Below are positions 13,676-21,253 of a DNA stretch of 23,721 nt, piece after piece (the stretch's first letter is position 1; every line of letters starts with the position of its first letter). The notes below the pieces were generated by a model. The model ran no database searches and was not told where the DNA came from. It saw only the letters and a program-made list of their open reading frames with translations. The position numbers and the translations under genes were made by a program. This DNA is from a virus: IMG/VR virus record IMGVR_UViG_3300043331_001109, positions 1-23,721 of that record; one strand, written 5' to 3'.

Positions 13676-14641
13676 ATGTCTAGTAAAGCACAGAGACAGG
13701 TTTTAATCGGGCTGCAATCCGCAGCCGGGACGGGGGTCAATGTGGACGTGGCGCTGCGGGCGACGTGCAGCTTGGCCCCTGACCCAGATAAAAAAAATCC
13801 GGACGAGAATATCGGCTCGTTTGCGCCGGCCCGGCATTACATCGGTAGCATCAAACCAAAAGGCGATTTGAGCTGTGATGCCTATTATGAGCATCTGCCC
13901 TACATGCTGAGCATGGGCCTGGGCGCCGGCGTGGTGAACGCGCAGGCGTCGCCGCTGCCGGATATCTGGACCTTTAGCCTGCCGGATGACGCAGCCGACG
14001 ATTTTGCGCTGTATACCGTCGAGTACAGCGATGGGGCCAATCACATCGTGCGGGCTGAGGATGTTTTTGCCAGCGCGATGGAGATCAGCGGCGAGGCAGG
14101 GCAATCGTGGCTGATCAAAAACACGCTGGCCGGGGGCGAAGTGACCAAGCCGGCGGCGCTGTCGGCCACGCCGTCACCGCCGGCAGGGGTAGTAGCGGTG
14201 AGGATGGCCGAAACGCTGCTGTACATCGATGACACCTTTGCCGGTATTGGGACGACCAATGTGGCAGAATTGATCAGCTTTTCCTGGAAAATCGAGGAAC
14301 TACAGCATACCAAACAATTTGCCGGCAGCCTGTATCCCAACGGGCGGGGCTCCAATATCTGGAAAGTGACCCTGGAGTTAGTGGTCGAGGTGGAGACGGC
14401 GGAGATCGAGGCGGAACTGGATAAGGTGCTGACGACCGATCAATCGGCGATCCGGATTGCCGCGACCAGCAGCAGCACTCGGAGCTGCGTGATCGACGGG
14501 ATGTACATGCTGAAGGAAATCGACAGCCTGGATGACCGGGACGGCAACAATACGATCAAGTTGACCTACACCGGCGAAAAGGACGCCAGCGACAATACCG
14601 GCTCGATTGTGGCCACCGTGCCAGAACTGGCGGCGCTATGA
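13676..14641 (+). CDS. Major tail (tube) protein
   Basis: The 321-residue beta-rich protein begins SSKAQRQVLIGLQSAAG, typical of siphophage tail-tube proteins. It then has repeated strands around DLSCDAYYEHLPYML (residues 58-72) and ends with NTIKLTYTGEKD plus a flexible Thr/Val tail. It follows the tail terminator gene, has AAGGAGC 6 nt before the ATG, and is followed by the frameshifting chaperone genes. Its 321 residues exceed the minimal tube protein (about 200), so an inserted or C-terminal extra domain is likely. Confidence 0.82.
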   Translation: MSSKAQRQVLIGLQSAAGTGVNVDVALRATCSLAPDPDKKNPDENIGSFAPARHYIGSIKPKGDLSCDAYYEHLPYMLSMGLGAGVVNAQASPLPDIWTFSLPDDAADDFALYTVEYSDGANHIVRAEDVFASAMEISGEAGQSWLIKNTLAGGEVTKPAALSATPSPPAGVVAVRMAETLLYIDDTFAGIGTTNVAELISFSWKIEELQHTKQFAGSLYPNGRGSNIWKVTLELVVEVETAEIEAELDKVLTTDQSAIRIAATSSSTRSCVIDGMYMLKEIDSLDDRDGNNTIKLTYTGEKDASDNTGSIVATVPELAAL

Positions 14642-14994
14642 TCGAATTCAAGGTACTCAAGCGCAAGCACTGGCTGAAGGCGCAGGAGATTTACGAGAAG
14701 ATCGAGGCGGGGACGGCGGGAGAAAACGAGATATTGCTATTTGTTGTCAGCCTGGTCAAGACGTGGGATTTTATAGACGAGGAGACCGGGAAGCCGCTTG
14801 GGCCGGATGACCCCAAATGTATTTATGAGCTTTCGATGTCGCAGTATGTAGAGCTGATGGGGTGTTTTAACGAGCGGATGGGGGTAACGGTCCCAAAAGT
14901 GAACGCCGAAAGCTCGTCCTCTGGTTTGACGCCCTCAAAGCCGGCAAAGAGAAACTCCCGCAGCCGCCGGACTGGCTACTCGACTACGCAATAG
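14638..14994 (+). CDS. Tail assembly chaperone, unshifted product (gpG-like)
   Basis: The 118-residue frame starts in an ATGA overlap with the major tail gene. The first 87 residues look like a helical gpG-type chaperone with an acidic/hydrophobic core (AGENEILLFVVSLVKTW, KCIYELSMSQYVELMGCFNERMG). Residues 88-118 form a Ser/Arg-rich, structureless tail. That contrast is expected if most function lies upstream of a frameshift site. Chaperones of this type coat the tape measure during tail assembly. See the fusion product for the alternate reading. Confidence 0.82.
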   Translation: MIEFKVLKRKHWLKAQEIYEKIEAGTAGENEILLFVVSLVKTWDFIDEETGKPLGPDDPKCIYELSMSQYVELMGCFNERMGVTVPKVNAESSSSGLTPSKPAKRNSRSRRTGYSTTQ

Positions 14995-15116
14995 CCCGGC
15001 AGTTTAGCCGCTGGCCATGGGAACTGGACGAAGGGCCAGTAGAGTGGGTGAGTAGGCTGTACGAAATCCATTATCACATCAACAAACGGGGTATAGACCC
15101 CTGGGCTAGTCAATGA
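14638..15116 (+). CDS. Tail assembly chaperone fusion made by -1 frameshift (gpG-T-like)
   Basis: Between the gpG-like frame and the tape measure a second open frame, -1 relative to it, runs from a TAA at 14868-14870 to TGA at 15114-15116 without any start codon. The two frames overlap at C CCA AAA (CCCAAAA, 14892-14898), in register for P- and A-site slippage. The fusion would have 159 residues: 87 shared, then SERRKLVLWFDALKAG ... WELDEGPVEWVSRLYEIH ... INKRGIDPW. The T part has the aromatic-rich helical look of phage T-type chaperones, and its stop overlaps the tape-measure start (ATGA), as in lambda-like phages. Slippage is predicted from sequence; efficiency is unknown. Confidence 0.85.
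14892..14898 (+). other. Slippery heptamer for -1 frameshifting
   Basis: CCCAAAA follows the X XXY YYZ rule in the frame of the upstream chaperone (codons CCA AAA). Re-pairing one base back reads CCC AAA. It lies 22 nt after the last stop of the target frame. No strong downstream pseudoknot is obvious by eye. Confidence 0.85.
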
Positions 15117-16558
15117 CCACACGCAGACTCAAGATCATCGTGGACCAGGCCGGCGACGCCAGGGCCGGCCTGGGTAACTTGGCCAGCGGCCTGGGCAAGC
15201 TGGCCGGGCCGGCCGGGATTGCGGCGACGGCCATCGGGACGCTGGCCGCGGCGACGGTGGGGGCCGGGGCGCTGCTGGTGGGCCTGGGTAGTGATGCTCA
15301 GGAGATGCAAGGCAAGTTTGATATCGTCTTTGGGACATCTGCGCCGGAGGCGGCGGCGGCTCTGGACGAGTTTGGAAACGCGGTTGGGCGTAACAAGTTT
15401 AGCTTGATGGGGATGGCGGCCGCCCTACAGGACACCTTTGTACCGCTGGGCTTTGCCAGGGACGAGGCGGCCAAAATGTCGGTCGAGGTATCCAAGCTGG
15501 CTGTTGACCTCGGCTCGTTTAATAATGTATCCGAGGAGGCGGTGGCGGCCGATCTACAATCGGCACTGACTGGCCAGGCCGACGTAATGAAAAAGTACGG
15601 CGTGGTCATCAACCAGGCGGCGATTGAGAACGAGGCCCTGGCCCTGGGATTGATCGCTTCCAAGGGCGAACTGAACGCACAGAGCCAGGCGGCGGCGACA
15701 CTGAGCCTGATCATGAAAGGCACCAGCGACGCCCAGGGCGACGCGGCGCGCACCTCCGGCAGTTGGGCCAACCAGATGCGGGCGCTAAAGGCGGAGCTGG
15801 CCGAAGCAGCTACGACGATGGGCGTTGAGTTGCTGCCGGTAGTGACGCCACTACTGGCCGACTTTACGGCCTGGGTCAAGGACGTTTTACCCAAAGGCGT
15901 GGTTGTGTTTAAGGAGTTTGCGATCAATCTCAAGGGGACGGTGCAGCCGGCGATGCTGCTGATCAATGACGCCCTGACCCGGATCGCCAAGGCGTTTGGG
16001 GTGCAGACGGACAAGGTGACGGCGGGCGACGTGGCGCTGCGGGCGTTCAAGGCGATATTGAGCACGGTGATCACGGCCATTCAATTGGGGGCGATTGCGT
16101 TGCAGGGCCTGGCCGCGGCGGTAGAGGGCGCCAGGGCCGTCTGGCAGGGGTTTCAGGGGGTCCTGGACAGCGCCAGGGGCGGGATCAATAGCATCAAGGG
16201 AGCCATTGACGGCCTGGTACGCAAGATGCGCGATCTGGCCAATGCGGCCAGGGCGGCGCTGTCGGCGATGTCGAGCCTGGTGCCGCACTCGCCGGTGGTA
16301 TATGAACAGGGCCTGATGCAGATCAATCAGGCAGCCAATAAACTACAAAAAACGTTCGAGGTGGGCTTCAATGTGCAGGGGGCGGGCCTAGCCGGCTCAC
16401 CCGGCCTGGCCGCGGCGGGCGGGGGCGGCGGCTTGGTGCAGTTGGTGGTGCAGTACCAGCCGATTGTCAGCACGGCCAGCCAGATCGAGGTCGAGCAGAC
16501 GCTGATCCCGCTGATCGTCGAGGGGTTGCGTAAGCGGGGAGTAGCGGTTAAAGGATGA
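15113..16558 (+). CDS. Tape measure protein
   Basis: The 481-residue protein follows the chaperones and has the layout of tape measures. A Gly/Ala-rich amphipathic N terminus is followed by the segment SAPEAAAALDEFGNAVG ... MGMAAALQDTFVPLGF, shared by many siphophage tape measures. Long helices and hydrophobic stretches lie around residues 300-345 (TVITAIQLGAIALQGLAAAVEG), and the C-terminal domain is compact. Length sets tail length, so a short-to-medium tail (roughly 70 nm by the usual 0.15 nm per residue) is expected. The stop codon lies inside a dispersed GGATGAA repeat, so the original C terminus may have been altered. A diverged copy of the segment 16173-16313 occurs at 20792-20932. Confidence 0.9.
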   Translation: MTTRRLKIIVDQAGDARAGLGNLASGLGKLAGPAGIAATAIGTLAAATVGAGALLVGLGSDAQEMQGKFDIVFGTSAPEAAAALDEFGNAVGRNKFSLMGMAAALQDTFVPLGFARDEAAKMSVEVSKLAVDLGSFNNVSEEAVAADLQSALTGQADVMKKYGVVINQAAIENEALALGLIASKGELNAQSQAAATLSLIMKGTSDAQGDAARTSGSWANQMRALKAELAEAATTMGVELLPVVTPLLADFTAWVKDVLPKGVVVFKEFAINLKGTVQPAMLLINDALTRIAKAFGVQTDKVTAGDVALRAFKAILSTVITAIQLGAIALQGLAAAVEGARAVWQGFQGVLDSARGGINSIKGAIDGLVRKMRDLANAARAALSAMSSLVPHSPVVYEQGLMQINQAANKLQKTFEVGFNVQGAGLAGSPGLAAAGGGGGLVQLVVQYQPIVSTASQIEVEQTLIPLIVEGLRKRGVAVKG

Positions 16559-16582
16559 AGGATGAAGGCGGAAGGATGAAAT
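16557..16582 (+). repeat. GGATGAA repeat, copy 2, at a gene junction
   Basis: These 26 bp are identical to 12861-12886. The copy (with flanking GGATGAA from 16553) contributes the tape-measure stop TGA (16556-16558) and the AAGGA that serves the TTG start at 16583. Confidence 0.85.
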
Positions 16583-18763
16583 TTGGCTCGATATAACACT
16601 TTTCAGTATGGCGATGGGACGCTGTACGGGGCGGAGGCTGCGCCGGGTGTAACCGAGGTGCATCTGCTGTGGTCGGTGCTGGTGGATTGGGACGCTGACG
16701 GTTTCTTCTCCGGAGAGAATGAGGCGGCCTACCTGGTCGGCTTCAGCCTGGCGCGGGGGCGGGATCACTACGTTGACCCGCAGGGCCAGGGCTTCGAGCG
16801 TTACGGCACGGGCCGGGCGACGCTGATCCTGGACAATGACGACGGCAGGTTCAATCCGTTTAATACCTCCTCGCCGCTCTATCCCTATGTGACGCCGGGT
16901 AAGCGGGTGCGGATCAACGTGTTGGACCGGGACACCGGCACGGACCACGAGCTGATGCGGGGCATGATCGCCGACATTCAGCCCTACAACCAGGGCAACC
17001 GTAAAATGGTGCGCATCGAGGCTGTGGACGGCCAGGAATGGCTGCGAGGCCGGACAGTCAGGGTAGGCTACCATAGGGGCACACCCTACGAGGCCGGCGT
17101 GTCCGGCGCCGATTGGACGACCGGCAAGTGGGTCGATCTGATTTTGCAGCGGGCCGGCTGGCCGAGCACTGAATGGCCCAGGGAGTACAATTACTTCATA
17201 GACCTGTCGGGCAACCAAGTGGCCGGGTTTACCGAAAACTTTTACCGCTGGGCCCAGCACGCCTGGTTTTGGGTGCGCGACGCCTACGAGGCGGTGCAGG
17301 AGATGGCCGACGTGGAGATGGGGACGTTCCTGCACGCCAGGGACGGCCGGGCGCGTTTCCTGAGTTCGCACTTTACATACGACAAGGTAGTCCAGTTAGA
17401 CGAAAGCGAGTTACTGCGGGACATCACGACGCCACAGCCATGGGAGACGCTGCGCAACCGGATCGAGGTGCGGGTGCATTACATCCGCAACGCCGGAGCG
17501 GTGACGACGCTGTGGGCTGTGGGCGGGACCGGTAACGACGCCATCCCGCTGCCAGCCGGCAGCTCCAAGACGTTTGACGCCCAGTTTCGGTACGGCAATT
17601 TTCACGCCGTACCGGTGGGCGGCAGTGGCTACGGGATATCGTTCACGGTCAATTCGCTACGGAGCGGAGCGGGGATGAACCTGACCGCGCAGTGTGTGGC
17701 CAGCATTAGCGAGGTAGGCGACGGGGCGACGATCAGCCTCCAGAATAACAGCGGGACCAATGGCTACATCATCAATTTGAGTCTGACGGCCGACCCGCTG
17801 TACCGGCCACATTCAACGATTGTCAGCGCTGAGGATGGGACGAGCCAGGGGGTTTACGGGACGCGGGTTTTGGGCCTGGACTCGCCCTGGATGCAAGAGT
17901 TTGAGTGGGCGGACACGTTGAAGGCGATGCTGGTCAACGTGTTGAGCAAACCGACGCAATACCCGGTGGTGCGGATCGAAAAGCGGGCGGATAAGCAGTT
18001 TGGGCTGGATTTGTACGTGGACGCCATCCACCTGACCAGCGCCACGCTAGGGATCAACGCACTGTACCGGATCGGCAAGATCGAGCATTTGTGGCTAGGG
18101 GAGACCGGCGATGCGATATTGACGACGCTGCGGCTGGAGCCGTATTTTGCGCTGGATGCGCCGGCGGAGCTGGACTATGAGATTTACAATCCATTTGACA
18201 GCAATAATCCGGGGGCCGGAACGTCCGATGAAATTGATGTGGGCTGTGAAGGCGACGCAGTTGCGGATGGTTTTTTTACCTGGTGCAATGATGAGCCGGT
18301 TGTGGATTTTGTTTATATCAAATTTGTGGATGGACAGGACGACCACACCTATGGGGATTACAGCGGCGGAAACAACGGATTTGTGTTGGCCGCGTTTGAC
18401 GGAGCGGACGTGGCCGATTTTATTTCTGTTCTCTCTACACCTGTCGGGATCGGGGAAAATTATCGGATCGCCTTTTGGTATCAATGGCAGGACACCAACT
18501 TGTTAAGCCCATCGGATGAGCCGATCCAGATAATAGTCGGTACAACCGAAAGCGGCAGTTCTGCCATTACCGAAAGCGTACCCCTCGAAATCATATCCGG
18601 GGCAGGAGAGTGGCAGCAATACCTGGTAGATCTATCCGATTTTGCCGGCGAGCACCTGACCAGGATTGTTTTTCATAAAGGTTCGTTTGACGGCGGTTCC
18701 GGGCCGCTATTCAGAATGGACGACCTGGCCTTTGGGAAGTTCATTTACGCGGGAGACAACTAA
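16583..18763 (+). CDS. Large baseplate/tail protein with C-terminal jelly roll
   Basis: At 726 residues this is the largest protein here. Residues 15-180 contain the pattern SVLVDWDADGFFSGENEAAYLVGFSLARGRD ... TLILDNDDGRFNPFN ... GKRVRINV (quoted in parts), characteristic of phage tail proteins in the distal-tail/hub position. The middle (180-510) is beta-rich with Trp/Tyr. The last 170 residues, after a Gly/Thr linker, form a jelly-roll-like module ending FRMDDLAFG. The initiator is TTG, with AAGGA supplied by the repeat at 16557. Bases from about 18230 to 18740 are visibly richer in A/T than the neighbours, hinting that the C-terminal module came from elsewhere. It overlaps the next gene by 1 nt. 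Confidence 0.75.
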   Translation: MARYNTFQYGDGTLYGAEAAPGVTEVHLLWSVLVDWDADGFFSGENEAAYLVGFSLARGRDHYVDPQGQGFERYGTGRATLILDNDDGRFNPFNTSSPLYPYVTPGKRVRINVLDRDTGTDHELMRGMIADIQPYNQGNRKMVRIEAVDGQEWLRGRTVRVGYHRGTPYEAGVSGADWTTGKWVDLILQRAGWPSTEWPREYNYFIDLSGNQVAGFTENFYRWAQHAWFWVRDAYEAVQEMADVEMGTFLHARDGRARFLSSHFTYDKVVQLDESELLRDITTPQPWETLRNRIEVRVHYIRNAGAVTTLWAVGGTGNDAIPLPAGSSKTFDAQFRYGNFHAVPVGGSGYGISFTVNSLRSGAGMNLTAQCVASISEVGDGATISLQNNSGTNGYIINLSLTADPLYRPHSTIVSAEDGTSQGVYGTRVLGLDSPWMQEFEWADTLKAMLVNVLSKPTQYPVVRIEKRADKQFGLDLYVDAIHLTSATLGINALYRIGKIEHLWLGETGDAILTTLRLEPYFALDAPAELDYEIYNPFDSNNPGAGTSDEIDVGCEGDAVADGFFTWCNDEPVVDFVYIKFVDGQDDHTYGDYSGGNNGFVLAAFDGADVADFISVLSTPVGIGENYRIAFWYQWQDTNLLSPSDEPIQIIVGTTESGSSAITESVPLEIISGAGEWQQYLVDLSDFAGEHLTRIVFHKGSFDGGSGPLFRMDDLAFGKFIYAGDN

Positions 18764-19917
18764 TGACAACCGTTTTTCCGGGCGCGATTGATTTCTACAC
18801 GACCAAGGTTGATAGTGTGACCCAGGTGCTAGCCAGCCACGTGAATGATTTGCAGGATGCGGTGGTGGCGATTGAGACCGTGGTCATTGCCCAGTCGCCA
18901 AATCCTAACCTGCTCTATCACACGCTGACGCACGATATTTGGATGACCGGGACAACGTTTAACGACGTGAGCGACGACAGCTATGTAGCTACGCTGTGGA
19001 ATGCGCTGTGGAATGGTAACGCCCCGGATGTATCAGGCGTGGCGGTGGCGACGCCGTTTTTTGGGGCGGGCCGCCATCTGAAGTGCTTATTTGACACCAA
19101 CGGTAGCCAGGCCGGGTTTGCGCAGTTTTTGACGGCCCAGGATACTTATGCCCTGCGAGGTAAGACTGTCACCTTTAGCATCGATGCGGTCGGGGCGAAT
19201 GTGGCGAATTTGCGCTGTGCGATCATCGGATGGGCGGGCACGGCGGACAGCCTGACCAGCGACGTGGTCGGAACGTGGAGCACTGGCAACCCGACACTGG
19301 CAACCAATTGGAGCTATTTGAGCGACAGTGGGACGCCGCAGGACCAGGCATTAAGCGGCGGCTCGACGGTGGACCGGCTGGAGTGTACGGCGACGATCCC
19401 GTATGACAACACAGTTAATAACCTGGCCGTGTTTGTCTGGACGCCGGACCAGGAGGACAACGGGGATTATTTTCTACTGGCCAGGGCCAAGCTGGAGATT
19501 GCTTCGAGCGCGACGGGTTTTGTGAACTGGGACATGGCAATTGAGCAAGCACTGCTGGTGTCGTTTTACAATAAATCGTACCTCATGAATATTACTCCCG
19601 GCAGTGCGTCAGATCCGGGGGCTATCGGATGGCAGACCCGTGTGGCCATCGCGGCCAGCACGGCGGGCACGCTCCGGCCCCAAACCCCGAAATATCCACG
19701 TATGAGGGTAGCGCCCAGCATTGTAATCTACTCTCCGGCCACCGGAACGTCTGGGGCGGTCCGTAACGACATCGCCGCAAACGACCGGACAGGCTGCACA
19801 GCTGTCAATATTAGCGACACCGGATTTCAGGCCATAAGCGTGAGTAATGCTAGCGCAAACGCCATCGCTCTCGATGAGGCTTTGCGCCTGCATTTTGTAG
19901 CAGACGCGAGGTTATGA
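18763..19917 (+). CDS. Tail fibre-like protein
   Basis: The 384-residue protein begins with a tail-attachment segment, FPGAIDFYTTKVDSVTQVLASHVNDLQDAVVAIE in essence. Its 'SHVNDLQ.A' helix is typical of phage fibre and baseplate-attached proteins in Gram-positive and Chloroflexota phages. Residues 45-250 form a jelly-roll-like module (LYHTLTHDIWMTG ... GRHLKCLFDTNGSQ ... YFLLARAKLEI). Residues 255-384 form a beta-rich tip ending near EALRLHFVADARL. This design suits a receptor-binding protein. It starts where the preceding stop ends and overlaps the next start (ATGA). Confidence 0.72.
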   Translation: MTTVFPGAIDFYTTKVDSVTQVLASHVNDLQDAVVAIETVVIAQSPNPNLLYHTLTHDIWMTGTTFNDVSDDSYVATLWNALWNGNAPDVSGVAVATPFFGAGRHLKCLFDTNGSQAGFAQFLTAQDTYALRGKTVTFSIDAVGANVANLRCAIIGWAGTADSLTSDVVGTWSTGNPTLATNWSYLSDSGTPQDQALSGGSTVDRLECTATIPYDNTVNNLAVFVWTPDQEDNGDYFLLARAKLEIASSATGFVNWDMAIEQALLVSFYNKSYLMNITPGSASDPGAIGWQTRVAIAASTAGTLRPQTPKYPRMRVAPSIVIYSPATGTSGAVRNDIAANDRTGCTAVNISDTGFQAISVSNASANAIALDEALRLHFVADARL

Positions 19918-20186
19918 TGATTGGTTATAAATTTACGACAGGTGGTGTTTTGAAATTGGACAACGGGGCTGTGGTCATTTCGATCCCGGACGACCCGGGC
20001 AATCGTGATTGGCAAGAGTTTGAGACGTGGCTGCTATTGGGTAACACACCGGAGCCGGCGGATATTGCCTGGCCGGAACCGACCACGCCGGCGCTGGTCA
20101 AGCGGGCCGAGTTGGCCGCCAAGCGCCCGGCGCTGGTGGCAGACGCAATTTTAATCGAAGACTCAATTATTTTGGAGGAATGGTGA
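19914..20186 (+). CDS. Small tail-end protein (90 aa)
   Basis: Two adjacent ATGs (19914, 19917) overlap the fibre stop. The product has an N-terminal beta hairpin (IGYKFTTGGVLKLDNGAVVISIP), a DWQEFETWL segment with Pro-rich linker EPADIAWPEPTTP, and a C-terminal helix. Short proteins with a 'W..Y/F..WL..GN.P.PAD' pattern follow fibre genes in many phages and act as fibre-assembly chaperones or tip components. The function is inferred only from this resemblance and position. Confidence 0.6.
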   Translation: MMIGYKFTTGGVLKLDNGAVVISIPDDPGNRDWQEFETWLLLGNTPEPADIAWPEPTTPALVKRAELAAKRPALVADAILIEDSIILEEW

Positions 20187-20473
20187 GCAAAAAAGCTGAT
20201 TTTGTGGTAGCGGCGCAGGAGGTCAGTACTATCCTGGCTAAACTTGCGCCGAAGATGCAGGCGCTTTTCGAGGCGTACTTTGACCGGGGCTACAATGGCG
20301 GCGGGGCTGATCCGTTGGTAGATGGCGACATCCCGGCGGAGCTAGAGGCGACGGCGGCCAATGTGGCGGCGTTCATCACCCTGGCTGAAAATGTGGGTAT
20401 TTTTCTGAACAACGGCGCGCCGTTCCAGTCGGATTACCAGAGTACGGTCAATAAGCTGCGGACGGATTTATAA
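20183..20473 (+). CDS. Small helical tail-end protein (96 aa)
   Basis: GGAGG (20174-20178) is only 1 nt from ATG 20180 but 4 nt from GTG 20183, so the GTG start is preferred. The protein is mostly helical: SKKADFVVAAQEVSTIL, an EAYFDRGYNGGGADPL turn, then EATAANVAAFITLAENV and a final helix. This pattern recurs in proteins at the end of tail modules in Chloroflexota phages. The role is unknown, possibly assembly. It is the last + strand phage gene, and its stop lies 35 nt from the truncated attC remnant. Confidence 0.62.
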   Translation: MSKKADFVVAAQEVSTILAKLAPKMQALFEAYFDRGYNGGGADPLVDGDIPAELEATAANVAAFITLAENVGIFLNNGAPFQSDYQSTVNKLRTDL

Positions 20474-20677
20474 GCGAGGCCTGGTAATATAGCGCGTTTT
20501 TAGCGTTGGTTGTCCGGTCGGCTCAACCGGCTTGTTAGGTGGCGCTTCCGCCACAAAATAATGACCACAATCATCACACCGATACTCGCAAAAATTATCT
20601 TCGTCATCCGGGTCGGGTTGCAATGTTACCGTCACCGCATAACTGCCACACTCCGGGCAACTGGCTCGATTATCCAT
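20468..20677 (-). CDS. Zinc-ribbon protein in a cassette (69 aa)
   Basis: Residues 7-10 (CPEC) and 34-37 (CDDC) plus C30 form a four-cysteine zinc ribbon of the type CPxCG ... CDDCGHYF. AAGGAGG lies 10 nt before the ATG and the cassette boundary GTTAGGC (20706-20700) lies just upstream, the usual spacing for an integron cassette gene. The last 23 residues are encoded by the attC arm and continue past it into sequence bordering the phage gene, ending in a convergent overlap of 6 nt with the tail-end gene. The native stop was probably lost when the attC site was truncated. Confidence 0.7.
   Translation of the reverse strand: MDNRASCPECGSYAVTVTLQPDPDDEDNFCEYRCDDCGHYFVAEAPPNKPVEPTGQPTLKTRYITRPRL
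20508..20540 (-). other. Truncated attC site (one arm)
   Basis: Read on the minus strand, CCTAACAAGCCGG and AGCCGACCGG match the 1L and 2L side of the two complete attC sites (core GTTAGGT at 20534-20540 on the plus strand). The matching second arm is not recognisable to the left, where phage sequence begins. The site marks the cassette/phage junction. Confidence 0.7.
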
Positions 20678-20699
20678 TTTTTCGCGGCCTCCTTCAGCC

Positions 20700-20706
20700 G
20701 CCTAAC
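20700..20706 (-). other. Cassette boundary core site GTTAGGC
   Basis: On the minus strand GTTAGGCGGC precedes the zinc-ribbon gene and is complementary, with one mismatch, to the start of its attC remnant (GCCACCTAAC). That is the relation expected for the two ends of one cassette. The attC of the preceding cassette is degenerate; only GTCCAAC (20724-20730 region) resembles a second core. Confidence 0.55.
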
Positions 20707-20791
20707 TAATTTTACGGGTTGGACGTATCCGTTGGGACTTAACGTGGGCCAGTGGGTCGAGCGTGTCCCAAGGGGACTATTCCGGCACAAA

Positions 20792-20932
20792 CCAGGCGCG
20801 GCATCAATAGTATCAAGGGGGCGATTGACGGCCTGGTGCGCAAAATGCGCGACCTGGCCAACGCGGCCCGGGCGGCGCTGTCGGCGATGTCGAGCCTGGT
20901 ACCACATTCGCCGACGGTATACGAGCAGGGTT
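20792..20932 (+). pseudogene. Diverged fragment of a tape-measure gene
   Basis: This 141-bp stretch aligns without gaps to 16173-16313 of the tape-measure gene, offset 4619, with about 17 differences (near 88% identity). Nearly all differences are synonymous, so NSIKGAIDGLVRKMRDLA and LSAMSSLVPHSP are unchanged. It has no start of its own and no tape-measure context. It is a relic of a related phage's tape measure rather than a recent internal copy. Confidence 0.88.
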
Positions 20933-20972
20933 TGGAGAGGACTTTTCCTCCTTCGCTTAAAGTGCGGTCGCT

Positions 20973-20998
20973 CCCGTCCCGGCTTCTAGCCGGGCGGG
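20973..20998. other. Strong GC hairpin after a cassette gene
   Basis: CCCG-T-CCCGGC pairs with GCCGGG-CGGG around TTCTA with a single bulged T. It lies 3 nt beyond the stop of the minus-strand gene at 21002. No U-tract follows on the minus strand, so termination, if any, would be weak. Confidence 0.5.
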
Positions 20999-21001
20999 AA
21001 A

Positions 21002-21253
21002 TTAAGGTAGATGCACAAACGAGTCCCTTAACGGCGTTTTGGCAGCCATCATGACGTAATGTGGAAGCAGAGGAAATTTGCCATCTATCTGTTGTCCATC
21101 CTTTTTACTGTAGGTTAAAAGATGGTAGGTGTGATAGCCTGGACATTTGATAGTTACGGTGTCTGGTGTTTCGTTAACCACTTCCGCGTCACAACTGTGA
21201 AAAATTTTACCATCCCTGTCGAACAAAATCATCGGTACGGTTTTAGTGTACAT
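21002..21253 (-). CDS. Hypothetical cassette protein (83 aa)
   Basis: The beta-rich 83-residue protein has a VPMILFDRDGKIFHSCDAE hairpin, DTVTIKCPGYHTYHLLTY and a short helical end. The two Cys and several His are not in a recognised metal motif. AGGAG sits 7 nt before the ATG and the start overlaps the upstream gene by 11 nt, so the pair is translationally coupled. It has no known family. Composition is less G+C-rich than the phage genes to the left, consistent with foreign cassette DNA. Confidence 0.68.
   Translation of the reverse strand: MYTKTVPMILFDRDGKIFHSCDAEVVNETPDTVTIKCPGYHTYHLLTYSKKDGQQIDGKFPLLPHYVMMAAKTPLRDSFVHLP

Noticed and set aside
15298-16080. 260-codon minus-strand open frame
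   Set aside because: Mirror of the tape-measure gene; Ala/Ser-rich with no domain pattern or ribosome-binding site.
16397-17371. 324-codon minus-strand open frame
   Set aside because: It lies opposite the tape-measure and baseplate genes, has Arg/Pro/His-rich low-quality composition, and arises from high GC3 on the coding strand.
20510-20989. 159-codon plus-strand frame across the attC remnant and relic
   Set aside because: It runs antisense to the zinc-ribbon gene and out of frame with the tape-measure relic, and has no start signals.
20752-21054. A functional plus-strand gene containing the tape-measure fragment
   Set aside because: The homologous part starts and ends abruptly, flanking residues are unrelated, and no ribosome-binding site precedes the ATG.
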